NCBI GenBank assembly: GCA_945949375.1
Contig: CAMFEN010000004.1
Coordinates: 1 to 18,271, forward strand
Length of the DNA: 18,271 nucleotides
Direction: 5' to 3'
Source of the DNA: an uncultured Bacteroidales bacterium
GTDB taxonomy: Bacteria > Bacteroidota > Bacteroidia > Bacteroidales > Paludibacteraceae
Positions 1 through 6,907 of the stretch are shown here, piece by piece. Every line of letters starts with the position of its first letter. Within the stretch, counting starts at the first letter, position 1. The notes beneath the pieces are model-generated. The model was given only the letters and a program-made list of their open reading frames with translations, was not told the DNA's origin and ran no database searches. The position numbers and the translations under genes are program-made.

Positions 1-14
1 CGCTCTTCCGATCT
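1..14. other. Illumina adapter remnant at contig end
   Basis: CGCTCTTCCGATCT is exactly the 3' end of the Illumina TruSeq P5-side adapter. It is not genomic sequence. It happens to stay open in the frame of the following partial gene and would falsely add R-S-S-D to it. The true genomic sequence starts at about base 15. Confidence 0.95.
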
Positions 15-153
15 ATCGGAGGCGGTGCGGCGGCACATCACCCACCCGCTATTGATTCCGCCCTACCCCGCCAACGCGGAGACCTCCGAGAGCCTGAATG
101 TAGCGATTGCCACTGCTATCACGCTGGCGGAGTTTCGGAGGGGAATTAGATAA
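15..153 (+). CDS. TrmH/SpoU-family RNA 2'-O-methyltransferase, C-terminal end only
   Basis: Only the last 45 or so residues are present; the gene is cut by the contig end. The frame reads on to TAA at 151-153. The tail has the pattern of SpoU (SPOUT) methyltransferase motif 3: an IPPYP segment, then S-E-S-L-N-V-A-I-A-T-A-I. In this family that stretch forms part of the knotted S-adenosylmethionine site and is followed by a final helix, here T-L-A-E-F-R-R. Members methylate ribose 2'-OH groups in rRNA or tRNA. The exact target cannot be told from this fragment. It is the first gene of a same-strand string, with rnhB starting 62 bp downstream. Confidence 0.8.
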
Positions 154-165
154 TTTTTATTTTTT

Positions 166-173
166 TAGATTTG
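166..173 (+). promoter_or_regulatory. Possible -7 element upstream of rnhB (weak)
   Basis: TAGATTTG matches the Bacteroidota -7 consensus TAnnTTTG perfectly. No TTTG or TTG is found at the expected distance of about 19-21 nt upstream, where the bases are still in or next to the methyltransferase stop. It could add transcription of rnhB, but chance in an AT-rich gap is quite possible. Confidence 0.3.
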
Positions 174-176
174 TAA

Positions 177-211
177 ATTCATAATTCACAATGCGCTCAT
201 AATTCATAATT
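177..211. repeat. AT-rich intergenic repeat, CATAATTCATAATT family (copy 1)
   Basis: The unit CATAATT appears in a degenerate copy near 180-190 and as the 14-mer CATAATTCATAATT at 198-211. This 14-mer ends 4 nt before the rnhB start codon. The same 14-mer occurs twice more, at 14673-14686 and 14718-14731. It looks like a dispersed intergenic repeat rather than a regulatory site particular to this gene. Confidence 0.75.
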
Positions 212-215
212 ACCC

Positions 216-830
216 ATGTTGCTCTCTTACTACATACCGAATGTGCTGGAAGCCGGCTGCGATGAGGCAGGCAGGGGTCCGCTGGCGGGCAGCGTGTTTG
301 CCGCGGCAGTGGTATGGGACAGCGCGAAGGCAGAGCGGTTGGCGGAATTGGAGCGGCTGAACGACTCCAAGCGGATGACGGCGCGCGAGCGATATGCCCT
401 CCGTGAGGTGATAGAGCGGGAAGCAAGAGCATGGGCTGTGGCGGAAGTAACACCACAAGAGATAGACGAGATAAACATCCTGAATGCCGCGCTGCTGGCT
501 ATGCGACGGGCATTGGCGCAGTTGCAGCCGCAGCCCGAGCATATCATCGTGGATGGCAACAAATGGAAGCCGTATATCCCCGAAGGGGGCTTGATGGAGA
601 TACCAGCTCGGACGATAGTGAAAGGCGATGGCAAGTACCTGTCGATAGCCGCGGCAAGCGTGCTGGCAAAGACCTATCGAGATGATTACATGCTGCGTCT
701 GCATTCGCAATACCCGCAGTATCATTGGGACACGAACATGGGCTACCCCACCCGCGAACACTACGCCGCCATCGCACAATACGGCATCACGCCGTATCAT
801 AGGAAAAGCTTTCGGTTAATTAGGAGTTAG
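216..830 (+). CDS. rnhB: Ribonuclease HII
   Basis: Cytoplasmic endonuclease that cuts the RNA strand of RNA-DNA hybrids and starts removal of single ribonucleotides from DNA. The 204 residues match the usual length of about 200. The family signature D-E-A-G-R-G-P-L-A-G starts at residue 16, giving catalytic D16 and E17. The third acidic residue is D113 in I-I-V-D-G-N, and the fourth is D156 in A-K-T-Y-R-D-D-Y, after the K-G-D-G-K-Y-L-S-I-A-A-A-S segment that resembles the conserved K-G-D...I-S-A-A-S motif. All four carboxylates are therefore present and the enzyme should be active. The ATG at 216 is the first start that includes the whole signature, and it follows the AT-rich repeat by 4 nt. 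sppA follows after 32 bp on the same strand. Confidence 0.96.
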   Translation: MLLSYYIPNVLEAGCDEAGRGPLAGSVFAAAVVWDSAKAERLAELERLNDSKRMTARERYALREVIEREARAWAVAEVTPQEIDEINILNAALLAMRRALAQLQPQPEHIIVDGNKWKPYIPEGGLMEIPARTIVKGDGKYLSIAAASVLAKTYRDDYMLRLHSQYPQYHWDTNMGYPTREHYAAIAQYGITPYHRKSFRLIRS

Positions 831-862
831 AAAATAGGAAATTGTAAATCGTAAATATAGTT
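831..862. repeat. AT-rich spacer with a TCGTAAAT/TTGTAAAT repeat, rnhB-sppA
   Basis: The 32-bp spacer contains AATTGTAAATCGTAAAT, which is two copies of an 8-mer [T/C][T/C]GTAAAT-like unit, directly before the sppA start. It shows no hairpin, T-tract or TAnnTTTG promoter, so read-through from rnhB into sppA is likely. Confidence 0.5.
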
Positions 863-2617
863 ATGATAAAGATTAAGCAAACAGAGGGAAAACCTCGCCG
901 TAAACACGGTTGCCTGTGGACAGCCATCGTATGTGTACTATTGTATGTTGGTTTATGTGGGTTGATGGGCTATTTCATGGGGGACTTGCTCTCCACGCCC
1001 GTCACGAAGTTGGAAGCCAACGGCATCTACCAACTGCAGTTGAAAGGCACATTGGTGGAGCAAGGGCAGGAAGAAGACCCCTTTGCCGCACTATTAGGCG
1101 AATTGCCGGGCTACAGCGCACCGGAAGCCAATGTGGGATTAGACGACATCTTGAGCAATATCCGCCTCGCGAAGAGCGATGACCGTATCTTGGGCATCTA
1201 CCTTGACGGCGGCAGCCTGTCAATGGGTCCTGCGAGCGCCAAGGCGATACGCGATGCGTTGCTCGACTTCAAAACCTCGGGCAAGTGGATTATCGCCTAC
1301 GCAAGCAACTACGGGCAGATGAACTACTACCTTGCCTCCGTAGCAGATAAGGTTTGCCTCAACCCTACGGGGGCGATTGCATGGAATGGACTCACCGCAC
1401 AGAAGATGTACTACACGCGCCTATTCGAGAAGATAGGCGTGGAGATGCAGATACTGAAAGTGGGCACCTTCAAGTCGGCAGTAGAGCCGTATTTCCGCAC
1501 CTCGATGTCGGATGCCGACCGCTTGCAGACGAAGCAGTATCTCAGCGGGATTTGGGAGGAGATGGTAGGCGCAGTGGCGCTGAGCCGTAACCTCACCGAC
1601 CAACAACTGAACGCCTACGCCGACCGCTATATGGGGCTGCAACCCGCAGAAGACTACCTCACATGCGGCTTGGCAGATACGCTCATCTATCGCCAATCGG
1701 TGGACTCTATCTTGCGCCTCTATGCCGGCACCAAGGATTATACACTATACACCACCTCAGAGTTGGCGCACGTGGAGCGAACGGAGTCGAAAGCCAAAGA
1801 CAAAGTGGCAGTGGTGTATATGGAAGGCAACATCTACAGCGAGTCGGGCGAAGGAATCGTGGATAAGCAGGTTCTCAAGCAACTGAAGAAGATACAGCAG
1901 GACGACAATGTGAAGGCGGTTGTCTTGCGCGTGAATAGCCCGGGCGGGAGTGCGGATGCCAGCGAGCAGATTTGGCATGGCGTGCAACTATTGAAAGAGA
2001 AAGGACTGCCTGTGGTAGTCTCGATGGGCGATTATGCGGCGTCGGGCGGATATTATATCTCCTGCGATGCCGATTATATCTACGCCGAACCAACGACGCT
2101 CACGGGCTCTATCGGCATCTTCGGCGTGGTGCCCAACTGGGGTAAACTGCGCGATAAAGTAGGGCTGGACATTGACGGCGTAAGCACAAATGCGCACTCC
2201 GACTTGGAGGTGAACATGGTCTATAAAGGTATGAACCCCGAGGAGGAGGCGATGATGCAACGGATGATTGAGCGCGGCTACGATCTCTTCACCCGCCGCT
2301 GCGCTGAGGGTAGACACACCACGCAAGACACCATCAAGATGATTGGCGAAGGGCGCGTATGGTTAGGAAAGGACGCAATAGGCATCGGCTTGGTAGACTG
2401 CTTGGGTAACATAGACGACGCTATCGCCAAAGCTGTGGAGTTGGCTGGAATAGAGCAATACAAGACCGTGTATTACCCGGAGAAAAAAGACCCGATGGAG
2501 GAACTGCTAAAGCTGCTGGACGGTAGTTCGCCCGAGGAGCGACTGCTGCGTGAGGCACGTGCGTTCGCCAAAGAACCACGGCGAATGATGCAAATGGAGA
2601 GAATCATTATTCAATAA
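863..2617 (+). CDS. sppA: Signal peptide peptidase SppA, long (67 kDa) type
   Basis: Membrane-anchored serine protease of family S49 that degrades cleaved signal peptides at the inner membrane. The 584 residues contain one N-terminal membrane segment (about 18-39) after a basic start, then two tandem S49 domains as in E. coli SppA. The catalytic lysine is K204 in the N-terminal domain (G-T-F-K-S-A-V-E-P-Y). The nucleophile is S394 in the C-terminal domain (G-D-Y-A-A-S-G-G-Y-Y). These correspond to E. coli K209 and S409. The conserved N-S-P-G-G-S loop is at about 358-363. Both catalytic residues are present, so it should be active. lpxK begins 13 bp downstream, implying one transcript; SppA next to LpxK is a recurrent pairing in Bacteroidales. 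Confidence 0.95.
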   Translation: MIKIKQTEGKPRRKHGCLWTAIVCVLLYVGLCGLMGYFMGDLLSTPVTKLEANGIYQLQLKGTLVEQGQEEDPFAALLGELPGYSAPEANVGLDDILSNIRLAKSDDRILGIYLDGGSLSMGPASAKAIRDALLDFKTSGKWIIAYASNYGQMNYYLASVADKVCLNPTGAIAWNGLTAQKMYYTRLFEKIGVEMQILKVGTFKSAVEPYFRTSMSDADRLQTKQYLSGIWEEMVGAVALSRNLTDQQLNAYADRYMGLQPAEDYLTCGLADTLIYRQSVDSILRLYAGTKDYTLYTTSELAHVERTESKAKDKVAVVYMEGNIYSESGEGIVDKQVLKQLKKIQQDDNVKAVVLRVNSPGGSADASEQIWHGVQLLKEKGLPVVVSMGDYAASGGYYISCDADYIYAEPTTLTGSIGIFGVVPNWGKLRDKVGLDIDGVSTNAHSDLEVNMVYKGMNPEEEAMMQRMIERGYDLFTRRCAEGRHTTQDTIKMIGEGRVWLGKDAIGIGLVDCLGNIDDAIAKAVELAGIEQYKTVYYPEKKDPMEELLKLLDGSSPEERLLREARAFAKEPRRMMQMERIIIQ

Positions 2618-2630
2618 TAGATATGTCACC

Positions 2631-3632
2631 ATGAGAACACTTCTCGCCCCTATAAGTTGGCTATACGGTTTAGGTTTGGCTATACGCCACTCGTTGTATG
2701 ATAACCGTATGTTGCCCTCCTATGAATCGCCATTGCCTACCATCTGTGTGGGCAATCTTGCCGTGGGTGGCACAGGCAAGACCCCTCATGTAGAGTATCT
2801 GATACGCCTGCTCTCGCCACTGTATAAGGTGGCGGTGCTTTCTCGCGGCTACAAACGTAAGACGCGGGGATTTGTCTTGGCAGACGCGCATGCCAATGCT
2901 ACCACCATCGGCGACGAAGCGATGCAGATACATAGCAAGTTCCCACACGTGGCAGTGGCAGTCTGTGAAGATAGAGTGCGGGGTATGAAGATGCTCAAGA
3001 AGCAAGTGGAGGGCTTGCAGGTGGTGATATTAGACGATGCCTATCAACACCGCGCCATCCGTTGCGGCTATTATATCCTGCTCACGCCTTACGACCAACT
3101 CTATATCGATGACCACCTGCTACCGTGGGGACGGCTGCGCGACCTTAAGACACGCGCGCTGAAAGCCAACAGCATCATCATCACCCAATGTCCGCCAGAT
3201 GCCCAACCGATTGATTTCCGCGTGATAGACAATCGCTTGCACCTGCCAACATACCAACATCTGTTTTTCTCACAGGTGAAGTATGCCAACACGCAAGCCG
3301 TTGCTGGCAAGAGAGTGCTGGTGCTGACAGGTATCGCGCAGCCGGAATATCTGATGGAGTACGTGCGCAAGCAACACCCAAACGCTTGCCTGATGGCGTT
3401 CCCCGACCACCATCGTTTCAATAAGAAAGATGTGGAACGTATCCTATACAAAGCGCAATGCTATGATACTATTCTCACCACCGAGAAAGACTATCAGCGG
3501 CTCGTGGAAACCTCTTTGGTAGAGCAGTTGGGGAATCTCCTGCATACCCTGCCGATACAGGTCGTGCTACGAGGAGACAGCAACAAAGACTTCGACCAAG
3601 ATATATTGAACTACGTGAGACAAAACTTATGA
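2631..3632 (+). CDS. lpxK: Tetraacyldisaccharide 4'-kinase (lipid A kinase)
   Basis: Phosphorylates the 4' position of tetraacyldisaccharide-1-phosphate to give lipid IVA, at the cytoplasmic face of the inner membrane. The length of 333 residues is normal. An N-terminal hydrophobic segment (about 5-20) suits membrane association. The P-loop G-N-L-A-V-G-G-T-G-K-T spans residues 41-51. The family motif S-R-G-Y is at 71-74, followed by G-D-E-A at 94-97. The acidic motif D-D-A-Y-Q-H-R is at 135-141 and includes the residues that act in catalysis and metal binding in characterised LpxK. The stop codon overlaps the next gene in an ATGA, so LpxK and the ABC exporter are probably translationally coupled. 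This fits a shared role in making and flipping lipid A. Confidence 0.95.
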   Translation: MRTLLAPISWLYGLGLAIRHSLYDNRMLPSYESPLPTICVGNLAVGGTGKTPHVEYLIRLLSPLYKVAVLSRGYKRKTRGFVLADAHANATTIGDEAMQIHSKFPHVAVAVCEDRVRGMKMLKKQVEGLQVVILDDAYQHRAIRCGYYILLTPYDQLYIDDHLLPWGRLRDLKTRALKANSIIITQCPPDAQPIDFRVIDNRLHLPTYQHLFFSQVKYANTQAVAGKRVLVLTGIAQPEYLMEYVRKQHPNACLMAFPDHHRFNKKDVERILYKAQCYDTILTTEKDYQRLVETSLVEQLGNLLHTLPIQVVLRGDSNKDFDQDILNYVRQNL

Positions 3633-5494
3633 ATTTCCTGCAACTAATCCGCCGATTTGTGCCGCCCTACAAGGGGCTGATGGCACTGAACATCCTCTTC
3701 AACCTGCTTTCCACCGTTTTATCCCTATTTTCATTCGCCGCGATCATTCCCGTGCTGCAACTGCTGTTCGGGCTGAGCGAGGCGGGTGCCGTCTATACCG
3801 ACCTCGCAACAGTGAGCGGCTTGAACGCTACCTTGGATGCCCTCAAGGGCAACCTCTATTTCTATATGGAGCAAATGGCACTCACCCACGGTGGCGGCTC
3901 CGTGCTGGCGATGCTGGGCGTGTTCCTCGTGGTGATGACCGGGCTTAAGTGCTTCACTGCGTGGATGGCTAACTACTTCATGGTGCCTATCCGCACAGGC
4001 GTGTTGCGCGACCTCAGACAAATGCTATACGACAAAATCGTGAGCCTTCCCATCGGCTACTTCACCGAGGAGCGCAGGGGGGATCTGATGTCACGCATGA
4101 CGAACGATGTGAAGGAGGTGGAAGCAAGTATCATGGCTGCGCTGGATGTGCTATTCAAAGACCCTATCATGCTGACGATTTATATCGTTACGCTGTTTTG
4201 TATCTCATGGGAATTGACTTTGTTCGTATTGCTGCTGCTACCTTTGGCGGGGCTACTCATCGGTCGCGTCGGGCGGTCTCTTAAACGTTCTTCTCAACAT
4301 GGTCAGGAGCAGAACGCTGAAATCTTGACGCAGATAGAGGAGACGTTGGGTGGACTGCGCGTGGTGAAAGCGTTCAACGCGGAAGATAAACTGCGGTCTC
4401 GCTTTTCTGCCCTCATCAACGACACCCGCCGCACCTTCAACCGTATCAACCGCCGTTACTATCTCGCGCACCCCGTCTCGGAGTTTTTGGGGACGGCACT
4501 GATAGCAGTCATTCTCTGGTTTGGGGGCGTGCTTATCCTTAGCGACCACAGCAGTATCGACGCTGCGACCTTTATCTACTACCTTGTTATCTTCTACTCT
4601 ATTATCAACCCCGCCAAGGACTTGAGCAAGGCGGGCTACGGCGTGCGCAAAGGTATGGCGTCGCTGGAGCGCATTGATAAGATACTGAATACCCCCTCTA
4701 ACATCCAAGAGCCTCAGCATCCGAAGGCGTTGCAGACTTTCCGCGATAGAATTGTTTATAAGGATGTATGTTTTGCGTATCAACAGGATGTGCCGGTGTT
4801 GCAAGATATCAATGTCACCATCTGCAAGGGTCAGATGGTTGCGTTGGTTGGTCAATCGGGGTCGGGCAAGACGACTCTCGCCGACCTGCTGCCCCGCTTC
4901 TACGACCCCGCGACGGGCTGTATCACTATTGACGGGGCAGACATCCGCGAGGTTCGTTCCTACGACCTCAGGGCACTGATGGGCAATGTGAACCAAGAGG
5001 CGATCCTCTTCAACGACACCTTCTTCAACAACATCACTTTTGGCGTGGACTTATCGCAACCTGCCCCCGATGGTAAGACATGGCAGGAGGCGGTGGAAGA
5101 CGCTGCGCGTATCGCCAATGCGCACGACTTCATCATGGCTACGCCCGAGGGATATGAGACGAATATCGGCGACCGAGGTTCACGTCTCTCCGGCGGACAA
5201 CGGCAGCGCATCTCCATCGCACGCGCCATCCTGAAAAATCCACCCATCTTGATACTTGACGAAGCCACCTCTGCCCTCGACACCGAGAGCGAGAAGCAGG
5301 TACAAGAGGCATTGGAGCAACTGATGAAAGACCGCACCACACTCGTAGTAGCACACCGGCTGAGCACTATCCGCAATGCCGACCTCATCTGCGTAATGCA
5401 CGAAGGAAAGATTGTAGAGACCGGCAAGCACGAAGAACTACTAAAAAAAGACGGCTACTATCGCCGTCTCGTAGAAATGCAAGCTTCAAAGTAA
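3629..5494 (+). CDS. msbA: MsbA-type ABC exporter (probable lipid A flippase)
   Basis: Full-length half-transporter of 621 residues with a transmembrane domain followed by an ATPase domain. Hydrophobic segments lie near residues 15-48, 88-115, 173-215 and 283-330, consistent with six helices. A long loop after the first helix (about 50-85) explains the length above the usual 580. The ATPase has Walker A G-Q-S-G-S-G-K-T-T at 408-416, signature L-S-G-G-Q at 520-524, Walker B D544 with catalytic E545, and the switch histidine H576. The start ATG overlaps the lpxK stop. The architecture also fits multidrug exporters, but the overlap with lpxK and the known msbA-lpxK pairing elsewhere favour transport of lipid A. 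It is the last gene of the rightward string. Confidence 0.85.
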   Translation: MNFLQLIRRFVPPYKGLMALNILFNLLSTVLSLFSFAAIIPVLQLLFGLSEAGAVYTDLATVSGLNATLDALKGNLYFYMEQMALTHGGGSVLAMLGVFLVVMTGLKCFTAWMANYFMVPIRTGVLRDLRQMLYDKIVSLPIGYFTEERRGDLMSRMTNDVKEVEASIMAALDVLFKDPIMLTIYIVTLFCISWELTLFVLLLLPLAGLLIGRVGRSLKRSSQHGQEQNAEILTQIEETLGGLRVVKAFNAEDKLRSRFSALINDTRRTFNRINRRYYLAHPVSEFLGTALIAVILWFGGVLILSDHSSIDAATFIYYLVIFYSIINPAKDLSKAGYGVRKGMASLERIDKILNTPSNIQEPQHPKALQTFRDRIVYKDVCFAYQQDVPVLQDINVTICKGQMVALVGQSGSGKTTLADLLPRFYDPATGCITIDGADIREVRSYDLRALMGNVNQEAILFNDTFFNNITFGVDLSQPAPDGKTWQEAVEDAARIANAHDFIMATPEGYETNIGDRGSRLSGGQRQRISIARAILKNPPILILDEATSALDTESEKQVQEALEQLMKDRTTLVVAHRLSTIRNADLICVMHEGKIVETGKHEELLKKDGYYRRLVEMQASK

Positions 5495-5509
5495 GGTTGC
5501 TGTTTTCAA

Positions 5510-5573
5510 GTTTCAGGTTTCAAGTTAGATTCACCTAATATCCACCATAAACTTGGTACCTGAAACCTGAAAC
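5510..5573. repeat. Inverted repeat between msbA and tyrS
   Basis: Twelve-base arms GTTTCAGGTTTC (5510-5521) and GAAACCTGAAAC (5562-5573) are perfect reverse complements around a 40-nt centre. The arms are themselves made of repeated TTTCA(A/G)G units, a style common in intergenic repeats of this window. It lies between two converging genes and could slow RNA polymerase. The better terminator lies just downstream at 5592-5619. Confidence 0.75.
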
Positions 5574-5586
5574 AAAATTTAACTTT

Positions 5587-6882
5587 TTATTCTACTACCA
5601 CGAGGTAGTAGTTTTTTTTGCCCTTTTGGAAGAGGAGGTACTTGTTGTTGAGCAGGGAGGCAGTGGTGATGGGTGTTTGTGGGTCGGTGAGTTTCTCCTT
5701 GTTGAGTGAGAATCCGTTAGCCTGAATCATCTTGCGTGCCTCGCCCTTGCTGGGGAAGATATGTGTTTTCTCAGCGAGCAAGTCCAGCGGCGGTATGCCG
5801 GCTTCCAGTTCTGCGCGGCAGATGGTGTATTGCTCCACTCCTTCGAAGACTTGGAGGAAGGTTTCCTCGTCTAAGCGTGTCAGCGCCTCGTGTGTGGCGT
5901 TTCCGAAGAGGATGTTGCTTGCCTCGACGGCTGCGTTGTAGTCAGCCTCGGAGTGTACCATGATAGTAACCTCTTTCGCCAATCGTTTCTGCAAAGTGCG
6001 CAGGTGTGGTGCTTGGTCGTGCTCAGCGATGAGCGCGTCAATCTCTGCTTTGTCGAGCGAGGTGAATATCTTGATGTAGCGTTTTGCGTCGTCGTCTCCG
6101 ACGTTGAGCCAGAATTGGTAGAACTTATAGGGGGATGTGTATTTTCGGTCGAGCCAAATGTTTCCACTCTCTGTTTTTCCGAACTTACCTCCGTCGGCTT
6201 TAGTGATAAGTGGGCATGTCAACGCGAAAGCCTCTCCTCCTCCCATTTTCTTGATGAGTTCCGTACCCGTCGTGATATTGCCCCATTGGTCGGAGCCACC
6301 CATCTGGAGTTTGCAGTTCTTGTGTTTGTTTAGATAAACATAGTCGTATCCTTGGAGGAGTTGATAGGTGAACTCTGTGAAGGACATACCTTGGGAGAAT
6401 TCGCCGTTGAAGCGTTTCTTGACGGAGTCTTTCGCCATCATATAGTTGACGGTGATGAGTTTACCGACGTTTCGTGCGAAATCGAGGAAGGTATAGTCCT
6501 TCATCCAGTCGTAGTTATTGACGAGTTCTGCTGCGTTGGGTGCATCGGAATGGAAGTCGAGGAAGCGCTCCAGTTGTTTTTGGATACACTCTTGGTTGTG
6601 GCGCAGTGTAGGTTCGTCGAGCAAGTTGCGCTCGGCGGACTTTCCGCTGGGGTCTCCAATCATACCTGTCGCACCTCCTATGAGTGCGATAGGTTTGTGC
6701 CCGCATCGTTGCAGATGTCGCAGCATCATGATGCCACAGAGGTGTCCGATATGGAGACTGTCGGCAGTGGGGTCGATGCCCACGTAAGCGGCAGTAACTT
6801 CCTTCATTAACTGTTCTTCGGTGCCTGGCATGATGTCTTGTAGCATGCCTCGCCAACGCAATTCTTCTACAAAGTTGTGCAT
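5587..6882 (-). CDS. tyrS: Tyrosyl-tRNA synthetase
   Basis: Charges tRNA-Tyr with tyrosine in the cytoplasm. The 431 residues match the bacterial TyrRS length. Class I signatures are clear: Y33 in the tyrosine pocket, H-I-G-H at 44-47, the Q-M-G-G-S-D-Q-W-G-N block at 193-202, and K-F-G-K-T (the KMSKS loop) at 233-237. An S4-like RNA-binding domain occupies about 365-431 and starts with the usual P-S-K-G-E-A-R-K pattern. The last codons double as the + strand terminator of the opposite operon. The gene starts 19 bp after the 666-residue secreted protein on the same strand, and no TAnnTTTG lies in that gap, so it may be cotranscribed or use a promoter inside the upstream gene. No T-box leader is visible. 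Confidence 0.97.
   Translation of the reverse strand: MHNFVEELRWRGMLQDIMPGTEEQLMKEVTAAYVGIDPTADSLHIGHLCGIMMLRHLQRCGHKPIALIGGATGMIGDPSGKSAERNLLDEPTLRHNQECIQKQLERFLDFHSDAPNAAELVNNYDWMKDYTFLDFARNVGKLITVNYMMAKDSVKKRFNGEFSQGMSFTEFTYQLLQGYDYVYLNKHKNCKLQMGGSDQWGNITTGTELIKKMGGGEAFALTCPLITKADGGKFGKTESGNIWLDRKYTSPYKFYQFWLNVGDDDAKRYIKIFTSLDKAEIDALIAEHDQAPHLRTLQKRLAKEVTIMVHSEADYNAAVEASNILFGNATHEALTRLDEETFLQVFEGVEQYTICRAELEAGIPPLDLLAEKTHIFPSKGEARKMIQANGFSLNKEKLTDPQTPITTASLLNNKYLLFQKGKKNYYLVVVE
5592..5619 (+). terminator. Intrinsic terminator for the msbA string, inside the 3' end of tyrS
   Basis: Reading the + strand, CTACTACC (5592-5599), loop ACGA and GGTAGTAG (5604-5611) form a perfect 8-bp hairpin followed at once by eight T (5612-5619). 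This is a textbook Rho-independent terminator, 97 nt after the msbA stop codon. The same bases encode the last residues of tyrosyl-tRNA synthetase on the other strand (K-K-N-Y-Y-L-V-V-V-E). Confidence 0.85.
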
Positions 6883-6907
6883 GTGATTAGTGGTTAGTTG
6901 GTTAGTT
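6883..6907. repeat. GGTTAGTT direct repeat in the tyrS leader
   Basis: GGTTAGTTGGTTAGTT is two adjacent copies of GGTTAGTT, next to the related GATTAGT. On the tyrS coding strand it reads as AACTAACC units immediately before the start codon. It also supplies the stop codon of the upstream gene. It behaves like the other short intergenic repeats here, sitting directly in front of a start codon. Confidence 0.6.

Noticed and set aside
210..800. Open frame of 196 codons antisense to rnhB
   Set aside because: It mirrors a complete RNase HII with all catalytic residues; the translation is rich in His, Arg and Cys and resembles nothing known.
4253..4996. Long open frame (247 codons) antisense to the ABC exporter
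   Set aside because: It lies wholly inside a well-supported gene with all ATPase motifs; its translation is His/Arg/Val-rich without known motifs, as expected of a shadow frame.
5444..5475. Hairpin GACGGC / GCCGTC near the end of msbA as a terminator
   Set aside because: Only six pairs, inside the coding region and with no T-tract; the hairpin at 5592-5619 is far better.
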